Source of the DNA: CAZLHO01 sp964559455
GTDB taxonomy: Bacteria > Krumholzibacteriota > Krumholzibacteriia > LZORAL124-64-63
Length of the DNA: 48,464 nt
Direction of reading: 5' to 3'
Assembly (NCBI GenBank): GCA_964559455.1
Contig: CAZLHO010000019.1
Coordinates: 1-48,464 of the forward strand
Shown here: piece after piece, positions 8,275-16,160 of the stretch
How positions within the stretch are numbered: position 1 is the stretch's first letter
How the letters are laid out: the number at the start of each line of letters is the position of its first letter
Position numbers and translations under genes: made by a program
Notes under the pieces: model-generated
What the model saw: only the letters and a program-made list of their open reading frames with translations
Told to the model about the DNA's origin: nothing
Database searches by the model: none

Positions 8275-10389
8275 ATGTCGACCCAAGCTTCAGCGCCCCT
8301 GCCCGCCCACAGCGCCGATCTTCCCCCCTTCCGGATCGGGGAGTTCACGGTCGTGCCCGCGCGCAACCTCGTCGCCGGTCCCCGGGGCGAAGCGACGCTC
8401 CAGCCGCGGGTGATGCACGTCCTGGCCTGCCTCGCCGCCCGCGAGGGGGCGGTGACCCGCCGTCTGGAACTGCTCGAGGCCGTCTGGGGGGATGCCGTGG
8501 TCTGCGAGGATTCGGTGACGCGGGCCGTCTCGGACCTGCGCCTGCTCCTGGACGACGCGCCGGCGGCGCCCCGCTACATCGAGACCATCCGCAAGGGCGG
8601 GTATCGGCTGGCGGAGAAGCCCGAGTGGCTGACCGGCGGCGGGAACGGCGACGAAGCCCTGCAGCCCCCCCGGCGACGCGGCGTCACGGTGGCGGTCGCC
8701 GGGGCCCTGACCACCCTGATCGTCGTGGCCCTGACCGTCGTCGCCGTCCTGAAGTTCGGCTCGGCGCTGCGACCCGATCCCGGCCCCCTGGCCGGCACGC
8801 CCCTGACCGCCTATCCCGGCGTAGAATCCCAGCCCGCCATTTCCCCCGACGGCGGCCGGGTCGCCTTCGCCTGGGCCGAGTCGCCGGAATCCGGCCCGGA
8901 CCTGTGGATCCTGCGGACGGACGGCGGACGGCGGACCCGGTTGACGGAGATGGCGGGAAGGGAGACCTATCCGGCCTGGTCGCCCGACGGGGACAGGATC
9001 GCCTTCTTCCACGCCGGGGACGAGACGGGACTCTACGTGGTTTCCGCCGAGGGCGGCCCCCCGCGCCGCCTGCTGGCGCTCGACGAGCTCATCTTCGGAC
9101 TGGACTGGTCACCCGACGGCGGGGCCCTGGTCTTCGGGGCGAACCGGGGATCCCGCACCTCGCGCCTGCAGCTGCTGGACCTGAACTCGCTGGCGGAAAG
9201 GACCCTGACCGAGGACACGCCGCAGACCACCTGCGACTATCACCCGGCCTTCTCCCCCGACGGCGCGGTGATCGCCTTCATCCGCACCGGGCCCCTCAAC
9301 GAGCAGGACCTCTTCACCGTGCCGTCGGGCGGCGGGCCCCTGGCCCGCCTGACCCGCATCGAGGAGCGCATCGAGGGCCTGGACTGGCTGCCCGGCGGCG
9401 ACGCCCTGGTCGCCGGCATCCTGCGTCCGGGGCGGAGCGGCCTGTGGCGCATCGCCTATCCCGACGGCGAGCTCTCGCTGCTGCCCACCCTCTGTCCGAC
9501 GCCGACGTCGCCCAGCGTGGCGGTGCTGTCCGGAGCCCTGGTCTTCGCCGACCACGACTTCACCGACGACGTCTGGCGGGCCGATGTCCGCGGCGACACT
9601 GCCGGCCCGCTGCTGGAATCGACCCGGCGGGACTACGCAGCCGCCTACTCCCCGGACGGCGCGCGGATCGCCTTCCTCTCGACCCGATCGGGGCGCGCCG
9701 AGGTCTGGCTCAGCGACGCGGAGGGCTCCGACCCGCGACGGGTGAGCGACGCCGGCGACTCCGAGCCGCGGGCTCCGTGGTGGTCGCCGGACGGGAGCCG
9801 GCTGGCCTGGGCGAGCGTCCGCGGCGGCCGGTCGCGGATCGTGGTCCTGGCCGTCGACGCCGGCACCGTGCGCGTCGTCACTCCGGAAATCGGCGAGCTG
9901 GGCCTCTGCGGCTGGACGAACGACGGCGAAGGCTTCTACTGCGAGCGGCCCTCGGCCCGGGGGTGGGAGTTCCTGCGGGTCTCGGCGGAGGGGAAGGCGT
10001 CGGCGGCCCTGGTCGCAGACGGGACCTGGCTGCTGGGCGAGGACGCCGCCGGCCGCCTGATCCACACCCGGCACGGCGCGCCCGGGATCTGGGCCCGCGC
10101 CGGCGACGACGACGAACCCCAGCTGCTGGTCCCGGGGACGACCTGCACCGGCTGGACCTGTCTGGCCTGGCGGGAGGGGGAGATCTGGTTCCTGGGCCGC
10201 ACTTTCACCGGCCGGACCTTCCTGGGCCGCCACCGGACCGCCGACGACTTCACGGAGGTCCTGCGCCCGGTGCCCGGCGCCCGCGGCGCCCGTCTGTCGA
10301 TCGCTCCCGACGGCGCGACGGCGCTCTTCGAGCACGTGGCCCGCGCCGAGACCGACCTCGTGCTGGTCGCCGACCCGGGGTGGCGCTAG
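8275..10389 (+). CDS. ToxR/CadC-like membrane regulator: winged helix, one TM, TolB-like propeller
   Basis: The 704-residue product is a one-component transmembrane regulator. Residues about 20-114 form an OmpR/PhoB-type winged helix (LQPRVMHVLACLAAREGAVTRRLELLEAVWGDAVVCEDSVTRAVSDLRLLL and the wing RYIETIRKGGYRL). A basic PPRRR precedes a single membrane helix (about 137-159). The remaining ~540 residues are PD40 blades (ISPDGGRVAFAW, WSPDGDRIAFF, YSPDGARIAFLSTRSG, WWSPDGSRLAWAS) making a periplasmic TolB-like propeller that presumably senses a ligand or protein. No receiver domain or phospho-acceptor is present. The ATG at 8275 has TGGAGAAC at good spacing, so it is preferred over the ATG four codons earlier. 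Its stop shares the tetranucleotide CTAG with the convergent corA stop. Confidence 0.9.
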   Translation: MSTQASAPLPAHSADLPPFRIGEFTVVPARNLVAGPRGEATLQPRVMHVLACLAAREGAVTRRLELLEAVWGDAVVCEDSVTRAVSDLRLLLDDAPAAPRYIETIRKGGYRLAEKPEWLTGGGNGDEALQPPRRRGVTVAVAGALTTLIVVALTVVAVLKFGSALRPDPGPLAGTPLTAYPGVESQPAISPDGGRVAFAWAESPESGPDLWILRTDGGRRTRLTEMAGRETYPAWSPDGDRIAFFHAGDETGLYVVSAEGGPPRRLLALDELIFGLDWSPDGGALVFGANRGSRTSRLQLLDLNSLAERTLTEDTPQTTCDYHPAFSPDGAVIAFIRTGPLNEQDLFTVPSGGGPLARLTRIEERIEGLDWLPGGDALVAGILRPGRSGLWRIAYPDGELSLLPTLCPTPTSPSVAVLSGALVFADHDFTDDVWRADVRGDTAGPLLESTRRDYAAAYSPDGARIAFLSTRSGRAEVWLSDAEGSDPRRVSDAGDSEPRAPWWSPDGSRLAWASVRGGRSRIVVLAVDAGTVRVVTPEIGELGLCGWTNDGEGFYCERPSARGWEFLRVSAEGKASAALVADGTWLLGEDAAGRLIHTRHGAPGIWARAGDDDEPQLLVPGTTCTGWTCLAWREGEIWFLGRTFTGRTFLGRHRTADDFTEVLRPVPGARGARLSIAPDGATALFEHVARAETDLVLVADPGWR

Positions 10390-11450
10390 AGCCAGCGGCG
10401 ACGGCGGAAGAAGCTGAACATCAACCCGCCCAATCCCAGGATGACCCCCCAGAAGATCGCGTAGCTCCACTTCCAGCCCAGCTCGGGCATGTGCTCGAAG
10501 TTCATGCCGTAGATCCCGGCCACGAAGGTCAGCGGGATGAAGATGGTGCCGATGATGGTCAGCACCTTCATCACCTCGTTCATCTTGTTGCTGACGCTGG
10601 ACAGGTAGAGATCCTGCAGGCCCGAGAGGAGGTCGCGGAAGGAGTCGATGCCGTCCGAGACCTGGATGACGTGGTCGTAGACGTCGCGCAGGAAGGGCCG
10701 CGTGCGCTCGTCGATCAGGGACGACTCCCCGCGCTCCAGCCGCCCGACGAGTTCGCGCAGGGGCGAGACGGCGCGCCGCAGCAGCACCATTTCCCGCTTC
10801 ATGGCGTGGATGGTCGACAGCTGCCCCGGCGCCGGATCGTCGAGCAGCATCTCTTCGAGGATCTCGATCTCCTCGCTGAAGTTCTCGAGCACGTGGAAGT
10901 AGTTGTCGACGACGGCGTCGAGCAGCGTGTACGCGAGGTAATCCGCCCCCCACTTGCGGATGCGCCCCTTGCCGGCGCGCAAGCGCGCACGCACGGGCTC
11001 GAAGACGTCCCCCTCCATCTCCTGGAACGAGAGGATGAAGTTGGGGCCCAGGACCAGGCTGACCTGTTCGCTTTCGACCTGCGATTTTCCGGACTCGTGG
11101 CGCAGCATCCTGCAGACGATGTAGAGGTAGTCGCCGAAGTCCTCGACCTTCGGCCGCTGCTGGGTGTTGACGATGTCCTCCTGGACCAGCGGGTGCAGCC
11201 CGTAATGCTGGGACAGGGTGCTCAGGATGTCGGTGTCGTGCAGGCCGTCGACGTTGATCCAGGTGATCGAGGGCGTGTCCCGGTAGTTGAGGCATTCGGC
11301 GACGTCGGCCACCGTCCGCTCGTCGCAGCGGTCCTCGGTGTAGTCCACGACCGAGATGCGGACGTGTTCCTGCATTTTCCGACCGCGGAACTCGATGGTG
11401 CCGGGCGCCTGCCCGACCGGCTTGCGTCCGAAACTGAAGAAGCGGGTCAC
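10386..11450 (-). CDS. corA: CorA-family magnesium/cobalt transporter
   Basis: The 354-residue inner-membrane protein has the CorA plan: an alpha/beta cytoplasmic domain, long helices, and two C-terminal TM helices joined by the GMN selectivity motif (YGMNFEHMPEL, GMN at 315-317) and a basic tail (RRRRWL). It would form a pentameric Mg2+ channel. Translation starts at a GTG with GAGGAGG upstream; the stop of the upstream mscS gene overlaps it by 4 bases, so the two are translationally coupled. Further in-frame codons upstream lie inside mscS. The 3' end shares CTAG with the convergent regulator gene, which leaves no room for a separate terminator. Confidence 0.94.
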   Translation of the reverse strand: MTRFFSFGRKPVGQAPGTIEFRGRKMQEHVRISVVDYTEDRCDERTVADVAECLNYRDTPSITWINVDGLHDTDILSTLSQHYGLHPLVQEDIVNTQQRPKVEDFGDYLYIVCRMLRHESGKSQVESEQVSLVLGPNFILSFQEMEGDVFEPVRARLRAGKGRIRKWGADYLAYTLLDAVVDNYFHVLENFSEEIEILEEMLLDDPAPGQLSTIHAMKREMVLLRRAVSPLRELVGRLERGESSLIDERTRPFLRDVYDHVIQVSDGIDSFRDLLSGLQDLYLSSVSNKMNEVMKVLTIIGTIFIPLTFVAGIYGMNFEHMPELGWKWSYAIFWGVILGLGGLMFSFFRRRRWL

Positions 11451-12370
11451 GGCATTTCCTCCTCGTGCGGACGGGTCGGCGACGACTCGGCCTCGGCCCT
11501 GCCGGACAGGGCCCGCGAGACTTCGGGGTCCAGGTGCAGGTCCAGCTGCGGGAAGGCGATGACGACGCCGGCCTTCTTCAGGGCCCACCAGATCTCCTGG
11601 TTGAACTCGGAGCGGTAGCCGCGCGACCGCCAGGGATCCTCGACCCAGACCGAGACCTCGAAGTCGACCGACGAGCTGCCGAAGCCCGAGAGCAGGACCA
11701 CGGGATCGCGCTCGGGCACGCGCCAGGGCAGCTTCGCGGCAGCCTCGGCCAGCGTCTTCATGACCAGGGCCATGTCCGACGAGTAGGTCACGCCCACCGG
11801 GCAGCGCAGGCGGTAGAGCGAGTCGCGCAGGGTGAAGTTGGTGACCACCGACTGCACGATGAATGAGTTGGGGACGATGATCTCCTCCTCGTCCAGCGTG
11901 CGGGCGATCGTGGCCCGGATGCCCATCGAGACCACCCGCACGAAGCGGTTGTCGACCTGCAGGACGTCGCCGGGCTTGATCGTGCGCTCGGCCAGCAGGA
12001 TCACGCCCGAGACGAAGTTCTGCGCGATGTTCTGCATCGCGAAGCCCAGGCCGATGGCGAAGACGGCGCCGGCGGCGAAGAGGGTGCCCAGGCTGATGCC
12101 GATGCTCTCGAAGGCCAGCATCATGCCCACGGCTACGATCACGTAGTGCAGCAGGCGGCGCGCGACGCCCAGGGTCCCCTCGTCGGTGGCGCCGCGCATG
12201 CGCAGTCCCCGGACCAGCCCGCGCTGCAGCAGGCGCGAGGCGACGAGGGTCGCCAGCAGCACGACCAGGAAGACGAGGATCTTCTCGAGAGTGACCGTGG
12301 TGTCGCCCAGGTGGAAGAGGGGCTCCTGCAGGACCTGGGATTTCATGCCGAGGCGCTCGAAGAGATTCAC
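11447..12370 (-). CDS. MscS-family mechanosensitive channel
   Basis: The 307-residue inner-membrane protein has about three N-terminal TM helices, then the MscS pore helix and beta domain signature (AAGAVFAIGLGFAMQNIAQNFVSGVILLAERTIKPGDVLQV, DEEEIIVPNSFIVQSVVTNFT). The family releases ions on hypo-osmotic shock, although small homologues can have other roles. The start is a GTG with a GGGGGGAAG ribosome binding site. The C-terminal domain ends with a charged tail. Its stop overlaps the corA start, so MscS and CorA are probably made together as ion or osmotic homeostasis proteins. A GC hairpin separates it from the selenocysteine peroxiredoxin gene upstream. Confidence 0.93.
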   Translation of the reverse strand: MNLFERLGMKSQVLQEPLFHLGDTTVTLEKILVFLVVLLATLVASRLLQRGLVRGLRMRGATDEGTLGVARRLLHYVIVAVGMMLAFESIGISLGTLFAAGAVFAIGLGFAMQNIAQNFVSGVILLAERTIKPGDVLQVDNRFVRVVSMGIRATIARTLDEEEIIVPNSFIVQSVVTNFTLRDSLYRLRCPVGVTYSSDMALVMKTLAEAAAKLPWRVPERDPVVLLSGFGSSSVDFEVSVWVEDPWRSRGYRSEFNQEIWWALKKAGVVIAFPQLDLHLDPEVSRALSGRAEAESSPTRPHEEEMP

Positions 12371-12385
12371 GCTTCCCCCCAGCGT

Positions 12386-12435
12386 CCGCAGCCGGCCGGG
12401 GACGGCGGCGCGCCGCCCCCGCCGGGAACCTGCGG
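12386..12435 (-). terminator. GC-rich hairpin between the peroxiredoxin gene and mscS
   Basis: CCGCA (12386-12390) pairs with TGCGG (12431-12435), and inside lies the palindrome GGCGGCGCGCCGCC (12404-12417) flanked by CCGG-type arms. It starts 6 bases after the peroxiredoxin stop codon and ends shortly before the mscS ribosome binding site. No T-run follows, so termination would be partial or factor-assisted. Confidence 0.45.
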
Positions 12436-12440
12436 TGTCG

Positions 12441-13151
12441 TTACTCCTTCTTGGGCTTCCAGACCTTCCAGACCTTGCCCACCAGGTCGGGGCCGACCTT
12501 CAGGGTGGGGTCGCCGGGGCGCCATCCCGCCGGGGTGGCCTCGGCGCCGCCGCTCTCGCGGACCAGCTGATAGGCCTGGATCTGCCGGGTCATCTCGGCG
12601 AAGTTGCGGCCGACCGGAGGCGTCAGGACCTCCATGGCCTGGATCACGCCGTCGGGATCGATCAGGAAGCGCCCCCGGACGTCGACTCCTCCGGCCTCGT
12701 CGTAGACGCCGTAGACCTGGCCGATGCGTCCGCCGGCGTCGGAAAGCATCGGGTAGGGCACGCCGCCCTCCACCATCTTCGAGAGTTCCTCTTCCTGCCA
12801 GATCTTGTGGGTGAAACGGCTGTCGGTGCTCACCGACAGGACCTGCACGCCCAGACCGACCAGCGTCTCGTGATTGGCGGCGACCGCCGCCAGTTCCGTC
12901 GGTCAGACGAAGGTGAAGTCGCCCGGGTAGAAGCAGAGCGTCACCCACTTGCCCTTGTAGTCGGACAGCTTGAGGGTCTTGAATTCCCCGTCCATATAGG
13001 CGTTGGCCTCGAAGTCCGGGGCCGGCATGCCCACGCGCACCGACATAGTCTTCACCCCTTCCTCGGTCCTGGTCTTCTCTTTCGCGCCGGAATGCTCGGG
13101 CGCGATGGGCCCCTTGGCGGCCTGCACGCATCCCTGATGCTTCTGCGCCAC
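12441..13151 (-). CDS. prxU: Selenocysteine-containing peroxiredoxin (AhpC/Prx family) read through an in-frame UGA
   Basis: One 236-residue peroxiredoxin is encoded if UGA at 12905-12903 is decoded as selenocysteine. The active-site motif P-x3-T-x2-C reads P76-G-D-F-T80-F-V-U83 followed by P-T-E, so the UGA is exactly the peroxidatic cysteine. Family sequence continues in frame on both sides: VGMPAPDFEANAYMDG before, and VQVLSVSTDSRFTHKIW, GRFLIDPDGVIQ and TPAGWRPGDPTL after. It would reduce H2O2 or organic peroxides. The canonical resolving Cys before PAGW is Thr206 and no Cys follows U83; only Cys8 and Cys73 remain. A GTG at 13151 has AGGAGG at ideal spacing and is my start; ATG 13046 (201 residues) is the alternative. 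A SECIS-like hairpin follows the UGA. A sequencing error at one base (TGC to TGA) is the main competing explanation. Confidence 0.85.
12876..12891 (-). promoter_or_regulatory. Putative bacterial SECIS hairpin of the peroxiredoxin mRNA
   Basis: In mRNA sense the 16 bases are GGCGGC-GGUC-GCCGCC: a perfect 6-bp stem with a four-base apical loop GGUC. The GGU of the loop lies 18-20 bases after the UGA. From memory of the E. coli fdhF element, its loop GGU lies 19-21 bases after UGA, so position and loop both fit what SelB reads. The hairpin also stays inside coding sequence, as bacterial SECIS elements do. Confidence 0.75.
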
Positions 13152-13342
13152 GAACGGGCCTCCTTTCGGCTGGAGAACAGGCGAATCTTCCAGTCGCCGG
13201 CCGCGGCCGGCACCGACGGATCATACACCGACACGCCGACACCGACCCTATAAATTCCAGAAATTCCACCAGGACATCCGAGCGGCCGGCGCTACAATGG
13301 CCGCAGGAGGCCGGATTCGCCCGGACCCCGAGGAGGAGGAAG
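13152..13342. promoter_or_regulatory. Divergent intergenic region between the peroxiredoxin and the DUF21 operon
   Basis: This 191-base region must hold both promoters. It contains an AT-rich patch unlike its surroundings, with AAATTCCA repeated at 13252-13259 and 13261-13268 (9-base period), preceded by several ACACCGAC-like units (about 13225-13247). A TACAAT hexamer at 13295-13300 could be the -10 box for the plus-strand operon, but no good -35 is visible at 16-18 bases. On the minus strand TATGAT (13227-13222) is a possible -10 for the peroxiredoxin. These assignments are tentative. Confidence 0.4.
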
Positions 13343-14377
13343 ATGTCCAACACCGTCATCTGGCTCGGAATCGCCTTCTGCCTGTCCCAGTCCGCCATGT
13401 TCTCGGGACTGAACCTGGCGCTGTTCAGCATCGGCCGGCTGCGCCTGGAGGTCGAGGCCGGGCAGGGCGACGCCCAGGCCCGGCGCATCCTCGCCCTGCG
13501 GGAACGCTCCAACTTCGCGCTGACGACGATCCTCTGGGGGAACGTGGCGATCAACGTGCTGCTGACGCTGCTCTCGAAGTCGGTCCTGGCCGGAGTGGCC
13601 GCCTTCCTCTTCTCGACCATCCTGATCACCTTCGCCGGCGAGATCATACCCCAGGCCTACTTCTCGCGGCACGCCAAGGCCATGGCCTCCCGCCTCGTGC
13701 CCGTCCTGCGCTTCTACCAGATCCTGCTCTACCCCGTGGCACGGCCGAGCGCGGCGATGCTCGACGCCTGGCTGGGACAGGAGGGCATCAAGTTCTTCGC
13801 CGAGCGGGAGTTCCGGGAGGTGATCCAGCGCCACATGCAGGACCATGAGACCGACGTCGGACTGGTGGAGGGCCAGGGCGCGCTGAACTTCCTGGCCTTC
13901 GACGACGTGCCCGTGGGCCGCGAGGGCGTGGCCCTGGACCCGGGGAGCGTGCTGGTCCGCGACTGCGGCGACGGCCAGGGCGCGCTCGACTTCGCGCCCG
14001 AGTCCGACGATCCCTTCGTGGCCGCGGTGCAGGCCAGCGGGCAGAAGTGGGTCGTGCTCGTCGATCGCGACGGCGAGCCCCGCTGGGTGCTCGACGCCGA
14101 CTCCTTCCTGCGGGAGATCCTCTACCGGCGTCGCGCCGTCGACCCCTGCCGCTTCGCCCATCTTCCGGTCGTCGTCCGCGACCCGGAGACCTCGCTGGGG
14201 GCCGTCCTCCCGCTGCTGGTCGTGCACGCCGAGCACGCCGAGGACGACGTGATCGACCAGGACGTGATCCTGGTCTGGGGTGAGCGGAAACGCATCATCA
14301 CCGGCGCCGACATCCTGGGCCGGCTGCTGCGGGGAATCACCCGGCAACGTCCCCTGGGCGACGAGGTGGCGCGATGA
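13343..14377 (+). CDS. CNNM/CorC-type DUF21 membrane protein with degenerate CBS-like region
   Basis: The 344-residue protein starts with a DUF21 (cyclin M transporter) domain: hydrophobic segments within residues 1-135 (CLSQSAMFSGLNLALFSIGRLRLEVEA, WGNVAINVLLTLLS, ITFAGEIIPQAYFSRHA). The rest is cytoplasmic; in relatives this is a CBS pair, and QKWVVLVDRDGEPRWVLDADSFLRE looks like a weak CBS repeat. The family is tied to Mg2+ or Co2+ efflux and resistance. The start has GAGGAGGAAG upstream. It opens a run of tightly spaced genes (DUF21, TerC, DUF481, TamA, TamB), and its stop overlaps the TerC start by 4 bases, so these two metal-related membrane proteins are coupled. Confidence 0.85.
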   Translation: MSNTVIWLGIAFCLSQSAMFSGLNLALFSIGRLRLEVEAGQGDAQARRILALRERSNFALTTILWGNVAINVLLTLLSKSVLAGVAAFLFSTILITFAGEIIPQAYFSRHAKAMASRLVPVLRFYQILLYPVARPSAAMLDAWLGQEGIKFFAEREFREVIQRHMQDHETDVGLVEGQGALNFLAFDDVPVGREGVALDPGSVLVRDCGDGQGALDFAPESDDPFVAAVQASGQKWVVLVDRDGEPRWVLDADSFLREILYRRRAVDPCRFAHLPVVVRDPETSLGAVLPLLVVHAEHAEDDVIDQDVILVWGERKRIITGADILGRLLRGITRQRPLGDEVAR

Positions 14378-15348
14378 ACCCCTGGGCCTGGGCGGCCTTC
14401 GTGGCGATGGTCCTGGGCTTCCTGGCCCTGGACCTGGGGGTCTTCAACCGCCGGGCCCACAGCATCGGCCTGCGGGAGTCCCTGGGCTGGACCGCGGTCT
14501 GGGTGGCGGCGGCGCTGCTCTTCTGCTGCCTGGTCTATTTGATGTACGAGCACCACTGGCTGGGGGCCGGACTCGGGGCGGGGCAGGAGCCAGACGGGCG
14601 GCGGGCCGCGATCAAATTCCTGACCGGCTACGTCATCGAGAAAACCCTGAGCCTCGACAACATCTTCGTCATCGCCCTGATCTTCGCCTACTTCCGCATC
14701 CCCGCCTCCTACCAGCACCGGGTGCTCTTCTGGGGCATCATCGGGGCCCTGGTCATGCGCGGCCTGATGATCGGCGCCGGCGCCGCCCTGATCCGTCGCT
14801 TCGCCTGGATGACCTACGCCCTGGGCGGCTTCCTGCTGCTGACCGCGTTGAAGATGCTCCGCTCGGGCCACGGCGAGGTCGATCCCGAGCGCAACCTCCT
14901 CGTGCGCGCTGCGCGGCGCATCTTTCCGGTCACCCCGGCGCTGGCGGGGCCGCGATTCTTCGTGCGCACGGAGGGCCGGCTCGCCGCCACCCCCCTGCTG
15001 CTGGTGCTGCTGCTGGTCGAGAGCAGCGACGTCATCTTCGCCGTGGATTCGATCCCTGCGATCTTCGCGATCACCTACGACCCCTTCATCGTCTTCACGT
15101 CGAACATCTTCGCCGTCCTGGGCCTGCGCTCGCTCTACTTCGCCCTGGCCGGGGTGCTGGACCGCTTCCGCTACCTGAGGCAAAGCCTGGTCGTCGTGCT
15201 GGCCTACGTGGGTTCGAAGATGCTGCTCGCCGGCACCGTACACGTCCCCGCCCTGCTGTCGCTGGCCGTGATCTGCACCGTCCTCGGCGCGGGCGTCCTG
15301 GCCTCCACCATCGCCGGTCGACGGCTGGCCGCCGTCGGGAAGGAATGA
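14374..15348 (+). CDS. TerC/Alx-family integral membrane protein
   Basis: The 324-residue inner-membrane protein shows the two hallmark TerC motifs in membrane helices: EKTLSLDNIFVI (about 90-100) and ESSDVIFAVDSIPAIFAIT (about 215-233), whose acidic residues are thought to bind metal. Nine or so TM segments are visible, with the extra region GLGAGQEPDG between the early helices. TerC/Alx/MeeF proteins have been linked to Mn2+ export and to metallation of exported enzymes. It starts in an ATGA overlap with the DUF21 gene and its stop is 1 base before the next start. I see no Mn riboswitch upstream of the operon. Confidence 0.92.
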   Translation: MNPWAWAAFVAMVLGFLALDLGVFNRRAHSIGLRESLGWTAVWVAAALLFCCLVYLMYEHHWLGAGLGAGQEPDGRRAAIKFLTGYVIEKTLSLDNIFVIALIFAYFRIPASYQHRVLFWGIIGALVMRGLMIGAGAALIRRFAWMTYALGGFLLLTALKMLRSGHGEVDPERNLLVRAARRIFPVTPALAGPRFFVRTEGRLAATPLLLVLLLVESSDVIFAVDSIPAIFAITYDPFIVFTSNIFAVLGLRSLYFALAGVLDRFRYLRQSLVVVLAYVGSKMLLAGTVHVPALLSLAVICTVLGAGVLASTIAGRRLAAVGKE

Positions 15349-15349
15349 G

Positions 15350-16105
15350 ATGCGCCTCCTCGCCCTGATCCTCGCCCTCACCCTGCTGCCGCCCGCCCTC
15401 GGCGCGGCGGACGCCGCCATCCTGAACACGCTCCAGGGCTTCGACGACGACGCGCCGGGATGGTCGGGCGGGGCCGAGGCCTCCTTCGACCGCTCCGGCG
15501 GCAACACCGACGAGCTGGCCCTGGTCGTGGCCGCCCGCGCTCAGCGGCTCGGCGCGCGCGACCGCTGGCGGCTGCAGGCCGCGCTCGGGCAGCGAGAGGT
15601 CGACGGGCGCGAGACGGCCCGCGCCCGACTGGTCCACCTGCGCCACAACCACCGGCTGGCCGGCCCCCTGCACAGCCTCGCCTTCGTCCAGTTGCAGAAC
15701 AACCGCTTCCAGCGCCTGGATTGGCGCTGGCTCTGGGGCGCCGGCCTGCGCTGGGACCTGCGCGCCGACGCGCGCGGCGTCGTCTCGCTGGGCGCCGCGC
15801 ACATGCTCGAGACCGAACACGTCGCCGACACGGCGGGCGACAGGACCTCCCACCGGCTCTCGGCCTTCCTGCACGTCGGCCGCCCCCTGCGCGACGGCGT
15901 CCGTCTGGACGCGGCCGCCTTCTACCAGCCCCGCTGGTCCGACTTCGGCGACCGGAGGGCGATGGGCCGCGCGACGCTGACCGTGGCCCTCACCCGGACG
16001 CTGTCCCTGAAGGTCGGCTGGAGCCTGGAACACGACTCGCGGCCGCCCGCCGGCGTCGCCCGCGACGACTGGGGCACGTCGACTGGCCTGAGCCTCGATT
16101 TCTGA
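15350..16105 (+). CDS. DUF481-like outer-membrane beta-barrel protein
   Basis: The 251-residue protein has a clean signal peptide (about residues 1-20, ending LGAADA) and then alternating polar/apolar strands, ending in the aromatic residue Phe that marks outer-membrane barrels (GLSLDF). The pattern SGGAEASFDRSGGNTDELAL is the beginning of DUF481 (YdiY-like) barrels. The function of this family is unknown; it may be a small porin. It begins two bases after the TerC stop, with GGAAGGAATG as the ribosome binding site, and precedes tamA, so it belongs to the same transcription unit. Confidence 0.75.
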   Translation: MRLLALILALTLLPPALGAADAAILNTLQGFDDDAPGWSGGAEASFDRSGGNTDELALVVAARAQRLGARDRWRLQAALGQREVDGRETARARLVHLRHNHRLAGPLHSLAFVQLQNNRFQRLDWRWLWGAGLRWDLRADARGVVSLGAAHMLETEHVADTAGDRTSHRLSAFLHVGRPLRDGVRLDAAAFYQPRWSDFGDRRAMGRATLTVALTRTLSLKVGWSLEHDSRPPAGVARDDWGTSTGLSLDF

Positions 16106-16160
16106 TCCCGTCCCGATGTCCGGAACGGCTCATCGGCCGCCGCCGTGTTATCCTGGACGG

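Noticed and set aside
12441..13151. Two separate peroxiredoxin fragments (12903-13151 and 12441-12848), or a pseudogene broken by a nonsense codon
   Set aside because: Both halves are in the same frame across one UGA at the catalytic position, the downstream half keeps conserved Prx motifs without decay, and a SECIS-like hairpin follows the UGA.
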